DNA of 64,000 bases, from contig CANQOB010000004.1 of the NCBI GenBank assembly GCA_947625385.1, positions 1 to 64,000 of the forward strand. Reading direction: 5' to 3'. This DNA comes from an uncultured Clostridia bacterium (GTDB lineage: Bacteria > Bacillota > Clostridia > Christensenellales > Borkfalkiaceae). This document shows, piece by piece, positions 1 through 9,489 of the stretch. The translations under genes and the position numbers were made by a program. The notes under the pieces are model-generated. The model had not been told where the DNA came from and made no database searches. It worked only from the letters and a program-made list of their open reading frames with translations. Within the stretch, counting starts at the first letter, position 1, and each line of letters starts with the position of its first letter.

Positions 1-104
1 AACAGCCCCGCAGGGCACACGGAACTTATGGAGCGAAGCGCAATAAGTATAGTGTGCTATACCTATGGTATAGATGCTCGTCGTCCGTGCGGCTAAATTG
101 AAGT

Positions 105-257
105 TTATTTTACTTGCCTTTCATAGGTAACTATAATTCCGTAACCCATAGCTATATTCGGCGTAACAGCAATAACCCGCCAGCCTTGTTTAGCCAATGA
201 ATTTAATTCTTTTTCCAATTCTTTGACTTTATAAATTTCCACTTTGTATTCAAACAT
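105..257 (-). CDS. small DUF4177-like protein (50 aa), not in the supplied ORF track
   Basis: Reads MFEYKVEIYKVKELEKELNSLAKQGWRVIAVTPNIAMGYGIIVTYERQVK*; GGAGGA RBS at 263-268 and TTGATT-17-TATAAT promoter upstream. Confidence 0.75.
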   Translation of the reverse strand: MFEYKVEIYKVKELEKELNSLAKQGWRVIAVTPNIAMGYGIIVTYERQVK

Positions 258-294
258 AATATTCCTCCGCTAAATTCCTGTTTATCGTTCTAAT

Positions 295-323
295 ATTATA
301 GCATAAAACTCTGCATAAATCAA
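295..323 (-). promoter_or_regulatory. sigma-A-type promoter for the DUF4177-like gene
   Basis: -35 TTGATT (318-323), 17-nt spacer, -10 TATAAT (295-300). Confidence 0.7.
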
Positions 324-346
324 GCCCGAAACTATGCTCATAGATA

Positions 347-394
347 AAAAGTAAATCCGAACCATTCACTCGTTACGAGTATTTGGTTCGGATT
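347..394 (-). terminator. rho-independent terminator after tRNA-Leu
   Basis: Perfect 11-bp arms AATCCGAACCA / TGGTTCGGATT with an inner ACTCG/CGAGT stem, then T-rich tract on minus strand. Confidence 0.8.
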
Positions 395-403
395 ATACTG
401 ACT

Positions 404-486
404 TGGTGCGGATGACAGGACTTGAACCTGCATGGTCTCCCACAGGAACCTGAAACCTGCGCGTCTGCCAATTTCGCCACATCCGC
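404..486 (-). tRNA. tRNA-Leu (anticodon CAG)
   Basis: GCGGATGTGGCGAAATTGGCAGACGCGCAGGTTTCAGGTTCCTG...GGTTCAAGTCCTGTCATCCGCACCA; acceptor stem pairs, long variable arm, encoded CCA. Confidence 0.93.
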
Positions 487-1167
487 TTATTCGAATTTTG
501 TCTTGACGAGCGTCCCGCCTCTGCCGTCGAGCCGCCAGACGCTGCCGCCGCATGAAATGCTTCTTACGGGGATGCCGTCCTCGATTTCGAGCGCGGCACA
601 GTTCTCCAATCCCCAGGCGCAGTACTTATTATACAATACGATCTCGTCGAAGTCAAGCGATCTTTCGTCATAATGCGGAGAAATTTTTCCCTCTATCCAG
701 CCCAGGCCGGGATACATGCGGAACTCCCCTTCGATGACGGAATCCGAATACATCTCTTCGAACCAGCAGATCGCCCCCGCCGAGAGTCCGCAGATCGGTT
801 TCCCGGCGTCAAACGCTTCTTTGATCGGTTGCAGAAGTCCGCAGCGCTTCCATTGCTCCAACATAAACACGGTATCGCCGCCGCCGACATACAAAAAATC
901 CGCCCTTTCAAACTTTTCGCGCAGCTTTTCGGGATCCGTTTCCCGCCCCACGGTGAGAGCGACGTCCGTTTTGATTCCGAACACTCCCGTGTAGACCTTA
1001 TGGAACGTATTGTAATACGGCATACAGTCGTGGCTCGCCGTCGGGAGAAAGAGTCCGCAGACGCGCCTCTCCCCCGCCGCTTTTTTTGCCGTCGCGACGA
1101 TATATTCATCGATGGGCAGGGTGTCGCGGGCTTTGAGCTCCCCGCCGCCTATGAGGATGAGATGCAC
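487..1167 (-). CDS. peptidase S51 / dipeptidase E-like protein
   Basis: 226 aa; VGGGDTVFML and GLSAGAICWF nucleophile-elbow motif. Confidence 0.8.
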   Translation of the reverse strand: MHLILIGGGELKARDTLPIDEYIVATAKKAAGERRVCGLFLPTASHDCMPYYNTFHKVYTGVFGIKTDVALTVGRETDPEKLREKFERADFLYVGGGDTVFMLEQWKRCGLLQPIKEAFDAGKPICGLSAGAICWFEEMYSDSVIEGEFRMYPGLGWIEGKISPHYDERSLDFDEIVLYNKYCAWGLENCAALEIEDGIPVRSISCGGSVWRLDGRGGTLVKTKFE

Positions 1168-1177
1168 GGTTATCTCC

Positions 1178-1624
1178 TTAGTCCCCCGTTTCGAGAGCGG
1201 AGATCTTGTCGATGCGTCTTTGGTGGCGTTCCTCGTTCGAGAACGGCGTTGTAAGGAAGGTTTTAACGATCTCGATCGCGTCGCTTCTGCTCACGAGGTC
1301 GGCGCCGAGCGCGAGCACATTCGCATCGTTGTGCAGACGGGTGAGCTGCGCCGCCGTCACGGAAGGACAGAGCGCGCAACGCACGCCGTGCGCCTTGTTG
1401 GCGACGATGGACATTCCGATTCCCGTCCTGCAAATGACAATGCCGAAATCGCATTCTCCCCTTCCCACTGCGCAAGCGGCGGGATACGCAAAGTCGGGAT
1501 AATCGCAGGACGCGGGACTATCCGTACCGAAATCCACGACGGTAAAGCCGCAGCTATGCAGATGATTCACGATCGTTTCTTTGAGTTCGAGCCCGCCGTG
1601 ATCGCAGGCAACAGCAATTTTCAT
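1178..1624 (-). CDS. rpiB: ribose-5-phosphate isomerase B
   Basis: MKIAVACDHGGLELKE..., GIVICRTGIGMSIVANKAHGVRCA motif; internal Met with RBS preferred. Confidence 0.92.
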   Translation of the reverse strand: MKIAVACDHGGLELKETIVNHLHSCGFTVVDFGTDSPASCDYPDFAYPAACAVGRGECDFGIVICRTGIGMSIVANKAHGVRCALCPSVTAAQLTRLHNDANVLALGADLVSRSDAIEIVKTFLTTPFSNEERHQRRIDKISALETGD

Positions 1625-1641
1625 ATATTTTCTCCGTTTTT

Positions 1642-2088
1642 TTATTCTACTTTCGGCAGCAAGACCCGTATGATCTCGGGCAGACATTCGCGAATCTCGC
1701 GGAGAGCGACGCGGTAGGCGTCGATATCCTGCCCGTAGGGGTCTAAGATCTCATGCTTGCAGAGGGCGTAAAAACTCGTCACGTGCGGGAGATCTTGCAG
1801 CGCCTCGCGCTGGGACTCCGTCATACAGACGATGCAAAACGCCTCTTCCGCCATCGCGGGCGTCAACTGTTTCGAGGTGAAATTTTCATCGAACGGGATA
1901 TGCGCTTCCTGCAAAGCCCGACGGCTGTTCGCGGACATCGGCTGCCCGTTTGCCGCGGAAAGCCCCGCAGAGGACACCGTGTACCAGCGAATCCTGCGCT
2001 GTTTGAGTTCGGCGCGGAGCGCCGCCTCCGCCATGGGAGACCGGCAAGTATTGCCCGTACAGACGAAAAGTACTTTTCTGTGTTTCAT
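1642..2088 (-). CDS. low-molecular-weight protein tyrosine phosphatase / arsenate reductase-like
   Basis: MKHRKVLFVCTGNTCRSPMAE (CX5R loop) and ...ILDPYG motif. Confidence 0.9.
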   Translation of the reverse strand: MKHRKVLFVCTGNTCRSPMAEAALRAELKQRRIRWYTVSSAGLSAANGQPMSANSRRALQEAHIPFDENFTSKQLTPAMAEEAFCIVCMTESQREALQDLPHVTSFYALCKHEILDPYGQDIDAYRVALREIRECLPEIIRVLLPKVE

Positions 2089-3073
2089 GCTTCTGCTCCA
2101 AATGCACGGCAAAGGCGGTTCAAGACGCCTGCCATGACGCCGCCGCTCTGCTTCGGACGTATCGCGATGAGAAGGCTCGCCGTCTTTTCTCCCGTCCGCA
2201 AGAGCGCATAGAGGTTCTTCGCCATCTCCTCGCCCGTTGCGCCGAGTTTTAAGAGCGCGCATCCGCCGAGCTCGCCTGCGACGCCGTCCTCGCACAAGAT
2301 ATACGGATCTCCGCCGCTCTCTCCTGTTCATAGAGTTTCCGCGCCTCCTCCGCCGAGACGCAGTATGCCGTCCGGCATCGGGGAGAATAGTGCTTGTACG
2401 CCATGCCGGGGCTCTTGGGGCGTTCCCCTTTCGCCGCATGATAGAGTCTGCAATCCCCCGCGACGGAAGCGATCATCTCCCGCGTGACGAGCCCCTCCCG
2501 CAAGATCTGCGGCACTTCCCCCGTGCAGTCGAGGACGGTGCTCTCGATGCCGCCGTCGCATGCGCCGCCGTCGAGAATGAGCGGAATCTTCCCGTTGAAA
2601 TCGTCATAGACGTGCCTCGCCGTGACGGGCGACACGTGCTTGGACACATTGGCGCTGGGCGCCGCGACGGGCAAATCGACTTCCCGCAAAAATGCCTGCG
2701 CAGTCGGCGACGAAGGCACGCGGATCGCGAGCGTGTCCAGCCCGCAGGAGACATGCTTCGACACCCTTCCCGCGGAGGGATAGACCATGGTGAGCGGTCC
2801 CGGCAAAAAGGCGCTGCGGAGCGCTGCGGCATAGGGCGGTTCCCTGTCGATGAGGCGGGAGATGTCGTACTCCCGATGGACATGGACGATGAGCGGGTTA
2901 TCGGCGGGTCTGCCTTTGAGCGCGAAGATCTTGAGGACGGCGCCGTCGTCGAACGCATTTGCGCCCAAACCGTACACCGTCTCCGTATGGAAGGCGACGA
3001 CCTCGCCCGATTCGATATACTTCTTGGCGGCTCTCAGCCAGACGGCGTTCCCGTCTGCGATCACGGTCTGCAT
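2085..3073 (-). pseudogene. threonylcarbamoyl-AMP synthase (Sua5/YrdC/TsaC), apparently frameshifted near 2317-2323
   Basis: ORF 2249-3073 carries the YrdC domain and KHYSP linker; the Sua5 C-terminal domain continues in another frame in ORF 2085-2297. Confidence 0.8.
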
Positions 3074-3074
3074 A

Positions 3075-4502
3075 TCATTCGAAGGGAATGTCGCCGTCGC
3101 CCGCGGGAGGGTCGTCGTCCTGCGGCTTTTTGCGATAGGTCGGCTCCTCGTCGGGACGGTTCTGGTCGTCCACGTCGATGAACCGCGTGGTCTCGCCGAT
3201 GAAGCGCAGCTGGATGCGCCCGAGCGGACCGTTTCTGTGCTTGGCGATGATGAGCTCCGCCGCGCCCTTGACGACCTTGCCCTGTGCGATCTCTTCCTTG
3301 GATGCGGTCACGTCGGGACGGTTGATGAACATGACGATGTCGGCGTCCTGCTCGATGGCGCCCGACTCGCGCAGATCGGACAGCTGGGGCTCCTTGCTCT
3401 CGATCCGCCGGAGCTGGGAGAGCGCAATGACGGGAACGTCGAGTTCCTTCGCCATGAGTTTGAGGTCGCGCGTGATGGAGGCGACCTCCTGCTGGCGGTT
3501 GAGCTCCCCTCTCCCGTACTTCTGGTCGGAACCCATGAGCTGGATATAGTCGATCATGACGAGATCGAGCCCGCCCTCGCTCGCGGCGAGCCGTCTGCAC
3601 TTGGAGAGCACTTCGGCGGGCGTAATGCGCGAAGAATCGTCGATATAGATCTTGCTCCTCTGCGCTTTATCTGCGGCGACGAGCAGATTTTTCCAATCCT
3701 TTGCCGTGAGCCGCCCGGAGAGTCCCCTCTCCATGCTCACTTCGCCGTGGGAGAACAGCAACCTCTGCCCGATCTGGACCTTGGGCATTTCGAGGGAGAA
3801 CACCGCCGCGGTCAGCCCCTTGTCGAGACAGGCGTGTTCGACGATATTCATCGCAAGGGAGGTCTTTCCCATGCCGGGGCGGGCGGCGAGGACGATCAGG
3901 TCGGATTTCTGCAAGCCGTTGGTGATGCGGTCGAGGTGGGTAAAGCCCGTCTCGACGCCGCGGAAGGCGTTGGGATCGCTCTGAATCTCCTCGAATTTTT
4001 TGATGATCTCCTGAATGACGACCCCGTCGCCGAGACCCGCAAGGCGGGAGCGCTCCCCCTTCTTCGAGACGTCGTAGATCAACTTCTCGGCAAAGGAGAC
4101 CGCATCCTGCTCCTCGGGACCCGACTGGCACGTCTCCACGATGCTCTTTGCGGCGCGGATGAGCGCACGGTTTACGCTGTCGCGCTTGACGATATCGTAA
4201 TATTGCTTGTAATTCGCCGTGGACGGGATGGAGGCGGAGAGTTCGGAGATGGCTTGAAGTCCCCCCGCGCGCTGCAAGTTGCCGTCATGCTCGAGCTGAT
4301 CGGCGAGCGTGACGACATCGACGGCTTTGCGCCCTCCGACGACCTTCTTCATCGCATCGAGAAGGATGCGGTGGGACTCTTGATAAAAATCCTCTTCGTT
4401 CAGCGTTTCGAGAATCTCGGTCTGCACATACTCGTCCATGATGAGACAGCCGAGGAGGGCTGCCTCCGCTTCGAGATTGTGCGGCATCTGTTGAATTGCC
4501 AT
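3075..4502 (-). CDS. dnaB: replicative DNA helicase DnaB
   Basis: 475 aa; MPHNLEAEAALLGCLI, ARPGMGKTSLAMNI Walker A, QLRRIESKEPQLSDLRESGAIEQDAD. Confidence 0.97.
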   Translation of the reverse strand: MAIQQMPHNLEAEAALLGCLIMDEYVQTEILETLNEEDFYQESHRILLDAMKKVVGGRKAVDVVTLADQLEHDGNLQRAGGLQAISELSASIPSTANYKQYYDIVKRDSVNRALIRAAKSIVETCQSGPEEQDAVSFAEKLIYDVSKKGERSRLAGLGDGVVIQEIIKKFEEIQSDPNAFRGVETGFTHLDRITNGLQKSDLIVLAARPGMGKTSLAMNIVEHACLDKGLTAAVFSLEMPKVQIGQRLLFSHGEVSMERGLSGRLTAKDWKNLLVAADKAQRSKIYIDDSSRITPAEVLSKCRRLAASEGGLDLVMIDYIQLMGSDQKYGRGELNRQQEVASITRDLKLMAKELDVPVIALSQLRRIESKEPQLSDLRESGAIEQDADIVMFINRPDVTASKEEIAQGKVVKGAAELIIAKHRNGPLGRIQLRFIGETTRFIDVDDQNRPDEEPTYRKKPQDDDPPAGDGDIPFE

Positions 4503-4519
4503 GGTGATTTTTCCTTGAT

Positions 4520-6292
4520 TTATTTCATCAGCGTCTCGAACTCATCGAGCGCGGCTTCGAATTCCGCCATCGCCGCCTTGAAGGGCGCGTCGGAAGTGAG
4601 ATCGGCTCCCGCGAGTTTGAGCAGGGAGACAGGGTCGGTCGAACAGCCGCCCTTCAAAAATTTCTTGTAGTCCTCCACCGCGCGTTCGCCCTCGGAGAGG
4701 ATGCGGTTCGCGATGCAGATCGCCGCGGTGATGCCCGTCGCGTACTTATAGACATAGAAAGAACGGTAGAAGTGGGGAATCCGCGCCCATTCGATGGCGA
4801 TATTCGCATCGTGCACGACCGCGTCTCCGTAATACTTCTTGTTGAGTTCCAGATAGATCTCGGACAGATTGTCCTTATTGAGGGGCTCCCCGCTCTCGGC
4901 GAGCGCATGCGCCCGTTCTTCGAACTCGGCAAACTGCGTCTGGCGGAAGAGCGTCGTTCTGATCATGTCCATGAAGTAGTTGAGCAGATATTTTTTGAGT
5001 TCGCCGTCCTCCGTCGTCTTTAAGAGATATTTGAGCAGGAGCACCTCGTTGACCGTGCTCGCGACTTCGGCGACGAAGATCTTATAGTCCGCCTTCGCGT
5101 AGGGGCAGAACGTGTTGGAGTAATGGGAATGGATGGAATGCCCCATCTCGTGCGCGATGGTGAACACGTCATGCGTCGTTTTCTGGTAATTCAGCAGCAC
5201 GAAGGGGTGGTTCCCGTAGATGCCGATGGAGTACGCTCCCCCGGTCTTTCCCTCCGTCTCGCACACGTCTATCCATCTCTCCTCTCTTCCGCGACGGAAC
5301 AGGGCAAGATATTCCTCGCCGAGCGGGGCAAGCCCTTTCAGGCAGAGGTCGAACGCCTCCTCGAAGGAGAGTTTCAGCTCCGCACCCTCGACAAGGGAAG
5401 GATAAATATCGTACATGTACATTTCGTCGTAGCCGAGAATGCGCTTGCGCAGTGCCATATAGCGGTGCATGAGAGGCGCGGAGGCGTCCACGCAGTCCAC
5501 GAGACGGCGGTAGACGTCGACGGAGACGTCCTCGTCGAAGAGCGCGCGTTCGAGACAGCTCTGATACCCGCGCACCGTCTTATAGAAGATATTCGCCTTG
5601 ACGTTGCCGGAATAGGTCGTTGCGAGCGTCCCGATGATCTTGTGATAGGCGGAATAATAGAGCTCGTATGCCTCCTTGCGCAACGCGCGGTCATGCCCGC
5701 TCATGATGACGGAATAGAGCCCGTGCGTGAGCTGCGTCTTTTTCCCCTCGTATTCGATCTCGGGGAGGTTGAGTTCGGCATTGTCGAGCATGTCGAACAC
5801 GTCGCTGAACAGACCGAGCGGCTCGCTCGCCTGTGCGAGGATGACCTCTTCACGCTCGGAGAGCGTATGCTTCTTGCTCGCCTTGATGCGGGACAGGAGA
5901 TAGTCGTAATCTTTGAGCCGCGCGTCCGCGATCATCGCGTCGAGCGTGCTCTCGGGGAGCGCGGTGAGCTCGGGCGTGGAGAACGCCGTCTCGGCTCCCA
6001 CGCGCGTGAGCAGGGAGATGATCTTCCCGAGATAGGAATTGTACTTCGTGACGCGGATATCCTCGTCGTGCTTCAAAAAGGCGTAAAGATAGACCCTCAT
6101 CGCTTGCAGGGAAAATTCCCTGTCGGCTTCGAAAAAGGCGGCGAGATTTTCCGCCGTGTTCAGCGTGCCCTTGAAACGGGCAAAATCCACCTTCTTTTCG
6201 AGGTCGGAAAATGCCGCCTCCCAAGCTTCGTCGCTTTCGAACACATCGGAGACTTTCCATTTGTACTGTTCGGGTACTTCGCTTCTTTTCAT
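4520..6292 (-). CDS. pepF: oligoendopeptidase F (M3)
   Basis: 590 aa; HEMGHSIHSHYS zinc site. Confidence 0.93.
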   Translation of the reverse strand: MKRSEVPEQYKWKVSDVFESDEAWEAAFSDLEKKVDFARFKGTLNTAENLAAFFEADREFSLQAMRVYLYAFLKHDEDIRVTKYNSYLGKIISLLTRVGAETAFSTPELTALPESTLDAMIADARLKDYDYLLSRIKASKKHTLSEREEVILAQASEPLGLFSDVFDMLDNAELNLPEIEYEGKKTQLTHGLYSVIMSGHDRALRKEAYELYYSAYHKIIGTLATTYSGNVKANIFYKTVRGYQSCLERALFDEDVSVDVYRRLVDCVDASAPLMHRYMALRKRILGYDEMYMYDIYPSLVEGAELKLSFEEAFDLCLKGLAPLGEEYLALFRRGREERWIDVCETEGKTGGAYSIGIYGNHPFVLLNYQKTTHDVFTIAHEMGHSIHSHYSNTFCPYAKADYKIFVAEVASTVNEVLLLKYLLKTTEDGELKKYLLNYFMDMIRTTLFRQTQFAEFEERAHALAESGEPLNKDNLSEIYLELNKKYYGDAVVHDANIAIEWARIPHFYRSFYVYKYATGITAAICIANRILSEGERAVEDYKKFLKGGCSTDPVSLLKLAGADLTSDAPFKAAMAEFEAALDEFETLMK

Positions 6293-6306
6293 AACTATAT
6301 CGCTCC

Positions 6307-7662
6307 TTAATTTTTGAAACTGTGGATGGGTGCGGGGATGAGTCCCCCGCGGGATATAAATTTGCCCGCGTCCCCCTCGTGGACGGGCAGGATGGGCGCT
6401 CTGCCGAGCAGCCCGCCGAACTCCACGCTGTCCCCGACGCCCTTGCCGGGAACGGGGATGACGCGCACTGCCGTCGTCTTGCCGTTGATCATGCCGATCG
6501 CAGCCTCGTCCGCGATCATCGCGGAGACGGTCGATGCGGGCGTGTCGCCGGGGATGGCGATCATGTCGAGCCCCACCGAACAGACGCAGGTCATCGCTTC
6601 GAGCTTATCTATGCCGATCTTTCCGCGCTCCGCAGCCTCGATCATGCCGATGTCCTCGGAGACGGGGATGAACGCGCCCGATAGCCCGCCCACATGCGAG
6701 GACGCCATGACGCCGCCCTTTTTGACGGCATCGTTGAGCATGGCGAGCGCGGCGGTCGTGCCGTGTCCGCCCACGGATTCGAGACCGAGTTCTTCGAGGA
6801 TATGCGCCACACTGTCCCCCCTCGCCGGGGTGGGCGCAAGGGAGAGATCGACGATTCCGAAGCGCGCGCCGAGAATTTCGGCAGCCTCTTTGGCAACGAG
6901 CTGTCCCGCGCGCGTGATCTTGAACGCCGTCCGCTTGATGATCTCCGCGGCTTGCGTCAAGTTCGCCTCGGGAGCGCCCTTTAATGCATGCAGGACGACG
7001 CCGGGTCCGGACACGCCCACATTGACAACGGTGTCCGCCTCCCCCACGCCGTGGAACGCGCCCGCCATGAAGGGGTTGTCCTCCACGGCGTTGCAGAATG
7101 CGACGAGCTTGCAACAGCCGATGCCGCTTTGTGCAGCCGTGCGCTCCGCCGTCTCCTTGATGAGCTCGCCCATGAGCCGCACCGCGTCGATGTTGATGCC
7201 GGAGCGCGTCGAGCCCACATTGACGGAGGCGCAGAGCCGCTCTGTGCGGGCAAGCGCTTCGGGAATCGTGCGCAGAAATTTCTCCTCATAGTCCGCCGTC
7301 CCCTTGTGCACGAGCGCGGAATACCCGCCTAGAAAGTCGATGCCGAGTTCGCGCGCCGCTCTGTCGAGGGCGTCCGCGACCAGCCCGCTCTTCTCCGGGA
7401 AAGCCGCCGTGATGAGGGAAACGGGCGTCACCGAGACGCGCCTGTTGACGATGGGAATGCCGTATCGGCGGGAGAGCCCCTCCGCCGTGGGCACGAGGCG
7501 GGCGGCGGCGTGCGTCACGCGGTCGTAGACCGCCCGCGCGGTCTCCTCTGCGGTGGCGCGCACGCAGGACAGCAGGGAGAGCCCCAGCGTGACCGTGCGG
7601 ATATCGAAATGTTCCTTTTCCACCATGTCGATGGTTTCGAGCACCTGTGATTTCGTAAACAT
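6307..7662 (-). CDS. UPF0210 / PFL family protein
   Basis: 451 aa; overall family pattern, e.g. [30 protein letters not shown]. Confidence 0.85.
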   Translation of the reverse strand: MFTKSQVLETIDMVEKEHFDIRTVTLGLSLLSCVRATAEETARAVYDRVTHAAARLVPTAEGLSRRYGIPIVNRRVSVTPVSLITAAFPEKSGLVADALDRAARELGIDFLGGYSALVHKGTADYEEKFLRTIPEALARTERLCASVNVGSTRSGINIDAVRLMGELIKETAERTAAQSGIGCCKLVAFCNAVEDNPFMAGAFHGVGEADTVVNVGVSGPGVVLHALKGAPEANLTQAAEIIKRTAFKITRAGQLVAKEAAEILGARFGIVDLSLAPTPARGDSVAHILEELGLESVGGHGTTAALAMLNDAVKKGGVMASSHVGGLSGAFIPVSEDIGMIEAAERGKIGIDKLEAMTCVCSVGLDMIAIPGDTPASTVSAMIADEAAIGMINGKTTAVRVIPVPGKGVGDSVEFGGLLGRAPILPVHEGDAGKFISRGGLIPAPIHSFKN

Positions 7663-7686
7663 GTTTTTCCTGTGTTGTATACCCGC

Positions 7687-7953
7687 CTACACGTTGTGCA
7701 TCGCGTCGAAGATATCCGCGTGTTGCAGGCGGATCTGCATGCCGAAGCTCTGTCCGAGCTCGCAAATTTCATCCTGCAACAGGGAAAAATCCGTCGTGTC
7801 GGGGATATCCGCGATCATCATCATGGCGAACTGGTCCCCCAAGATCGTCTGCGAGACATCGAGGATGTTGATGTCCCGCCCGAAGAGATAGCCGCTCACG
7901 CGGGCGATGACCCCTTTTTTGTCCGTTCCCGTGACTGTTACGACCGCTTTCAT
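7687..7953 (-). CDS. ACT domain protein (UPF0237)
   Basis: 88 aa; MKAVVTVTGTDKKGVIARVSGYLFGRDINILDVSQTI. Confidence 0.9.
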   Translation of the reverse strand: MKAVVTVTGTDKKGVIARVSGYLFGRDINILDVSQTILGDQFAMMMIADIPDTTDFSLLQDEICELGQSFGMQIRLQHADIFDAMHNV

Positions 7954-7964
7954 GGCGCCCTCCG

Positions 7965-8807
7965 TCACTTGGAAATGAAGAGCACGCCGAGGGTGTTCCT
8001 GCCGCAATGCCCGGTGATGACGGAGCCCGCGACCGTTTCGCAGATCTCTTTGAAGGCAAATTTCTCTTTGACTTTCGCCTCGGCAAACTCCACGAGCTCC
8101 CTGTCCGCGCTGCTGTGCGTGATGAAGCAGCGCGTGTCGTCGTACGCGGGATACTTGACGGCGAGGTCGTCGATATAGCTCGAAATACATTTCTGCATGG
8201 AGCCGCGGTACTTTGTCCCCGCAACGAGCTGACCGTCCTCCATTTCGATGAGCGGGTGAATTTTGAGGATGTTCGCGCCGTACATCGCCATGCGCGAGCA
8301 TCTGCCGCCCTTGTAGAGATAGTCCAGCCTGTCCGGGATGAACGAGGTGTTGACGAGGGGACGGAGGCGGTTGACCGTCTGTGCGATGTCCTTCGCGCAC
8401 ATCCCCGCCTGCAAGAGGTCGTATGCCTTCATGACGAGCAATCCCTGCCCCGAGGAGAGCGCCTTGGTGTCGATGACGATCACCTTCCCGCCAAACTCCT
8501 TCGCCGCCTCCGCGGCATAATCATGCGAGGAAGAGGACTTGGAAGAGATATTGAAGTGGATGACCGTCTTGCCCTCATCGACGAACTTTTTGAAAAATTC
8601 CGCATAATCGCCGATGCTCGGCGCCGCCGTCTTGGGGAGCTGCCCCGTCTTTTCCACATGATCGAAGATGTCCTGCGGGACGATGTTCACGCCGTCGAGA
8701 TAGGCGTCCGCCCCGAGAATGACGGAGAGAGGCATGATCTTTACGTCGCGCTCCTGCCCGTATTTGCCGAGATCGCATGTGCTGTCCGCTGTCAGTTGAA
8801 TATCCAT
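7965..8807 (-). CDS. DegV family fatty-acid-binding protein
   Basis: 280 aa; TADSTCDLGKY..., TAAPSIGDYAEFF, ISSKSSSSHDYA. Confidence 0.9.
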   Translation of the reverse strand: MDIQLTADSTCDLGKYGQERDVKIMPLSVILGADAYLDGVNIVPQDIFDHVEKTGQLPKTAAPSIGDYAEFFKKFVDEGKTVIHFNISSKSSSSHDYAAEAAKEFGGKVIVIDTKALSSGQGLLVMKAYDLLQAGMCAKDIAQTVNRLRPLVNTSFIPDRLDYLYKGGRCSRMAMYGANILKIHPLIEMEDGQLVAGTKYRGSMQKCISSYIDDLAVKYPAYDDTRCFITHSSADRELVEFAEAKVKEKFAFKEICETVAGSVITGHCGRNTLGVLFISK

Positions 8808-8828
8808 CTTTGCTCCTTTATGTTCTTA

Positions 8829-9488
8829 CTATCTCAAAAATCCGTTGAGAAATCCTTCGACAAAAAATTGTTCGATGCCCCCGTTTTGGGCGCTGCCGGG
8901 CAAGCTCCAACCGAGCACGACGCCCGTCAGCATCGTTTTCTGCAAATTCTTCGCGCCGACTCTGTGGAGTTCGCGGGAATCGTCGCTCTTCTCTCTGTGG
9001 TCTCCCATGACGAAGATCTCGCCCTCGCCGAGCACGACCTCCTCGAAGTCCTCGGTCACGGTGCCCTCGGCAAGATACCCTTCCTCGACCTCTTGGTAGC
9101 CCTCTCCCCTGTCGAGATACACCACGCCGTTTTCACACTTGACCCTATCGCCGCCCACCGCGATCAGCCGTTTGATGATATAAGATCTGCCGTATCGGTC
9201 GGTCGGCAGGCGGGAAAAGTGCGAGACGTTCGAGACTTCGACCACCACGATGTCCCCCCGCCGTACGCCGTCCGTGTTGCGCGTCGCGTAGACGGTGTCG
9301 CCGTCGTGGACGGTCTGTTCCATGGACGACCCGTCGACGGGCACGATGAGATAGCTGTTGACCACATACAGCCTTCCCGCAAGAATGGCGACGATGACGA
9401 CCAAGATGAGATACAACACCGTCCAGAGCAGACCGGAACGGGGCTCCTTATCCTTCAACGGCGTCGGCTGCTTTCTGTATTTCTCCAT
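8829..9488 (-). CDS. lepB: signal peptidase I
   Basis: VPVDGSSMEQTVHDGD (Ser), YIIKRLIAVGGDRV (Lys), FVMGDHREKSDDSR; N-terminal TM. Confidence 0.94.
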   Translation of the reverse strand: MEKYRKQPTPLKDKEPRSGLLWTVLYLILVVIVAILAGRLYVVNSYLIVPVDGSSMEQTVHDGDTVYATRNTDGVRRGDIVVVEVSNVSHFSRLPTDRYGRSYIIKRLIAVGGDRVKCENGVVYLDRGEGYQEVEEGYLAEGTVTEDFEEVVLGEGEIFVMGDHREKSDDSRELHRVGAKNLQKTMLTGVVLGWSLPGSAQNGGIEQFFVEGFLNGFLR

Positions 9489-9489
9489 A

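Noticed and set aside
1-104. Palindromic words at the left edge (CTATACCTATGGTATAG and TATAGTGTGCTATA)
   Set aside because: Context is cut by the window edge; too little to assign a function.
1642-2439. Full 265-aa ORF as the phosphatase
   Set aside because: The N-terminal ~117 aa are Arg-rich out-of-frame reading of the sua5 gene; the real start is at 2088.
2850-4670. 606-aa plus-strand ORF
   Set aside because: Antisense to dnaB and flanks.
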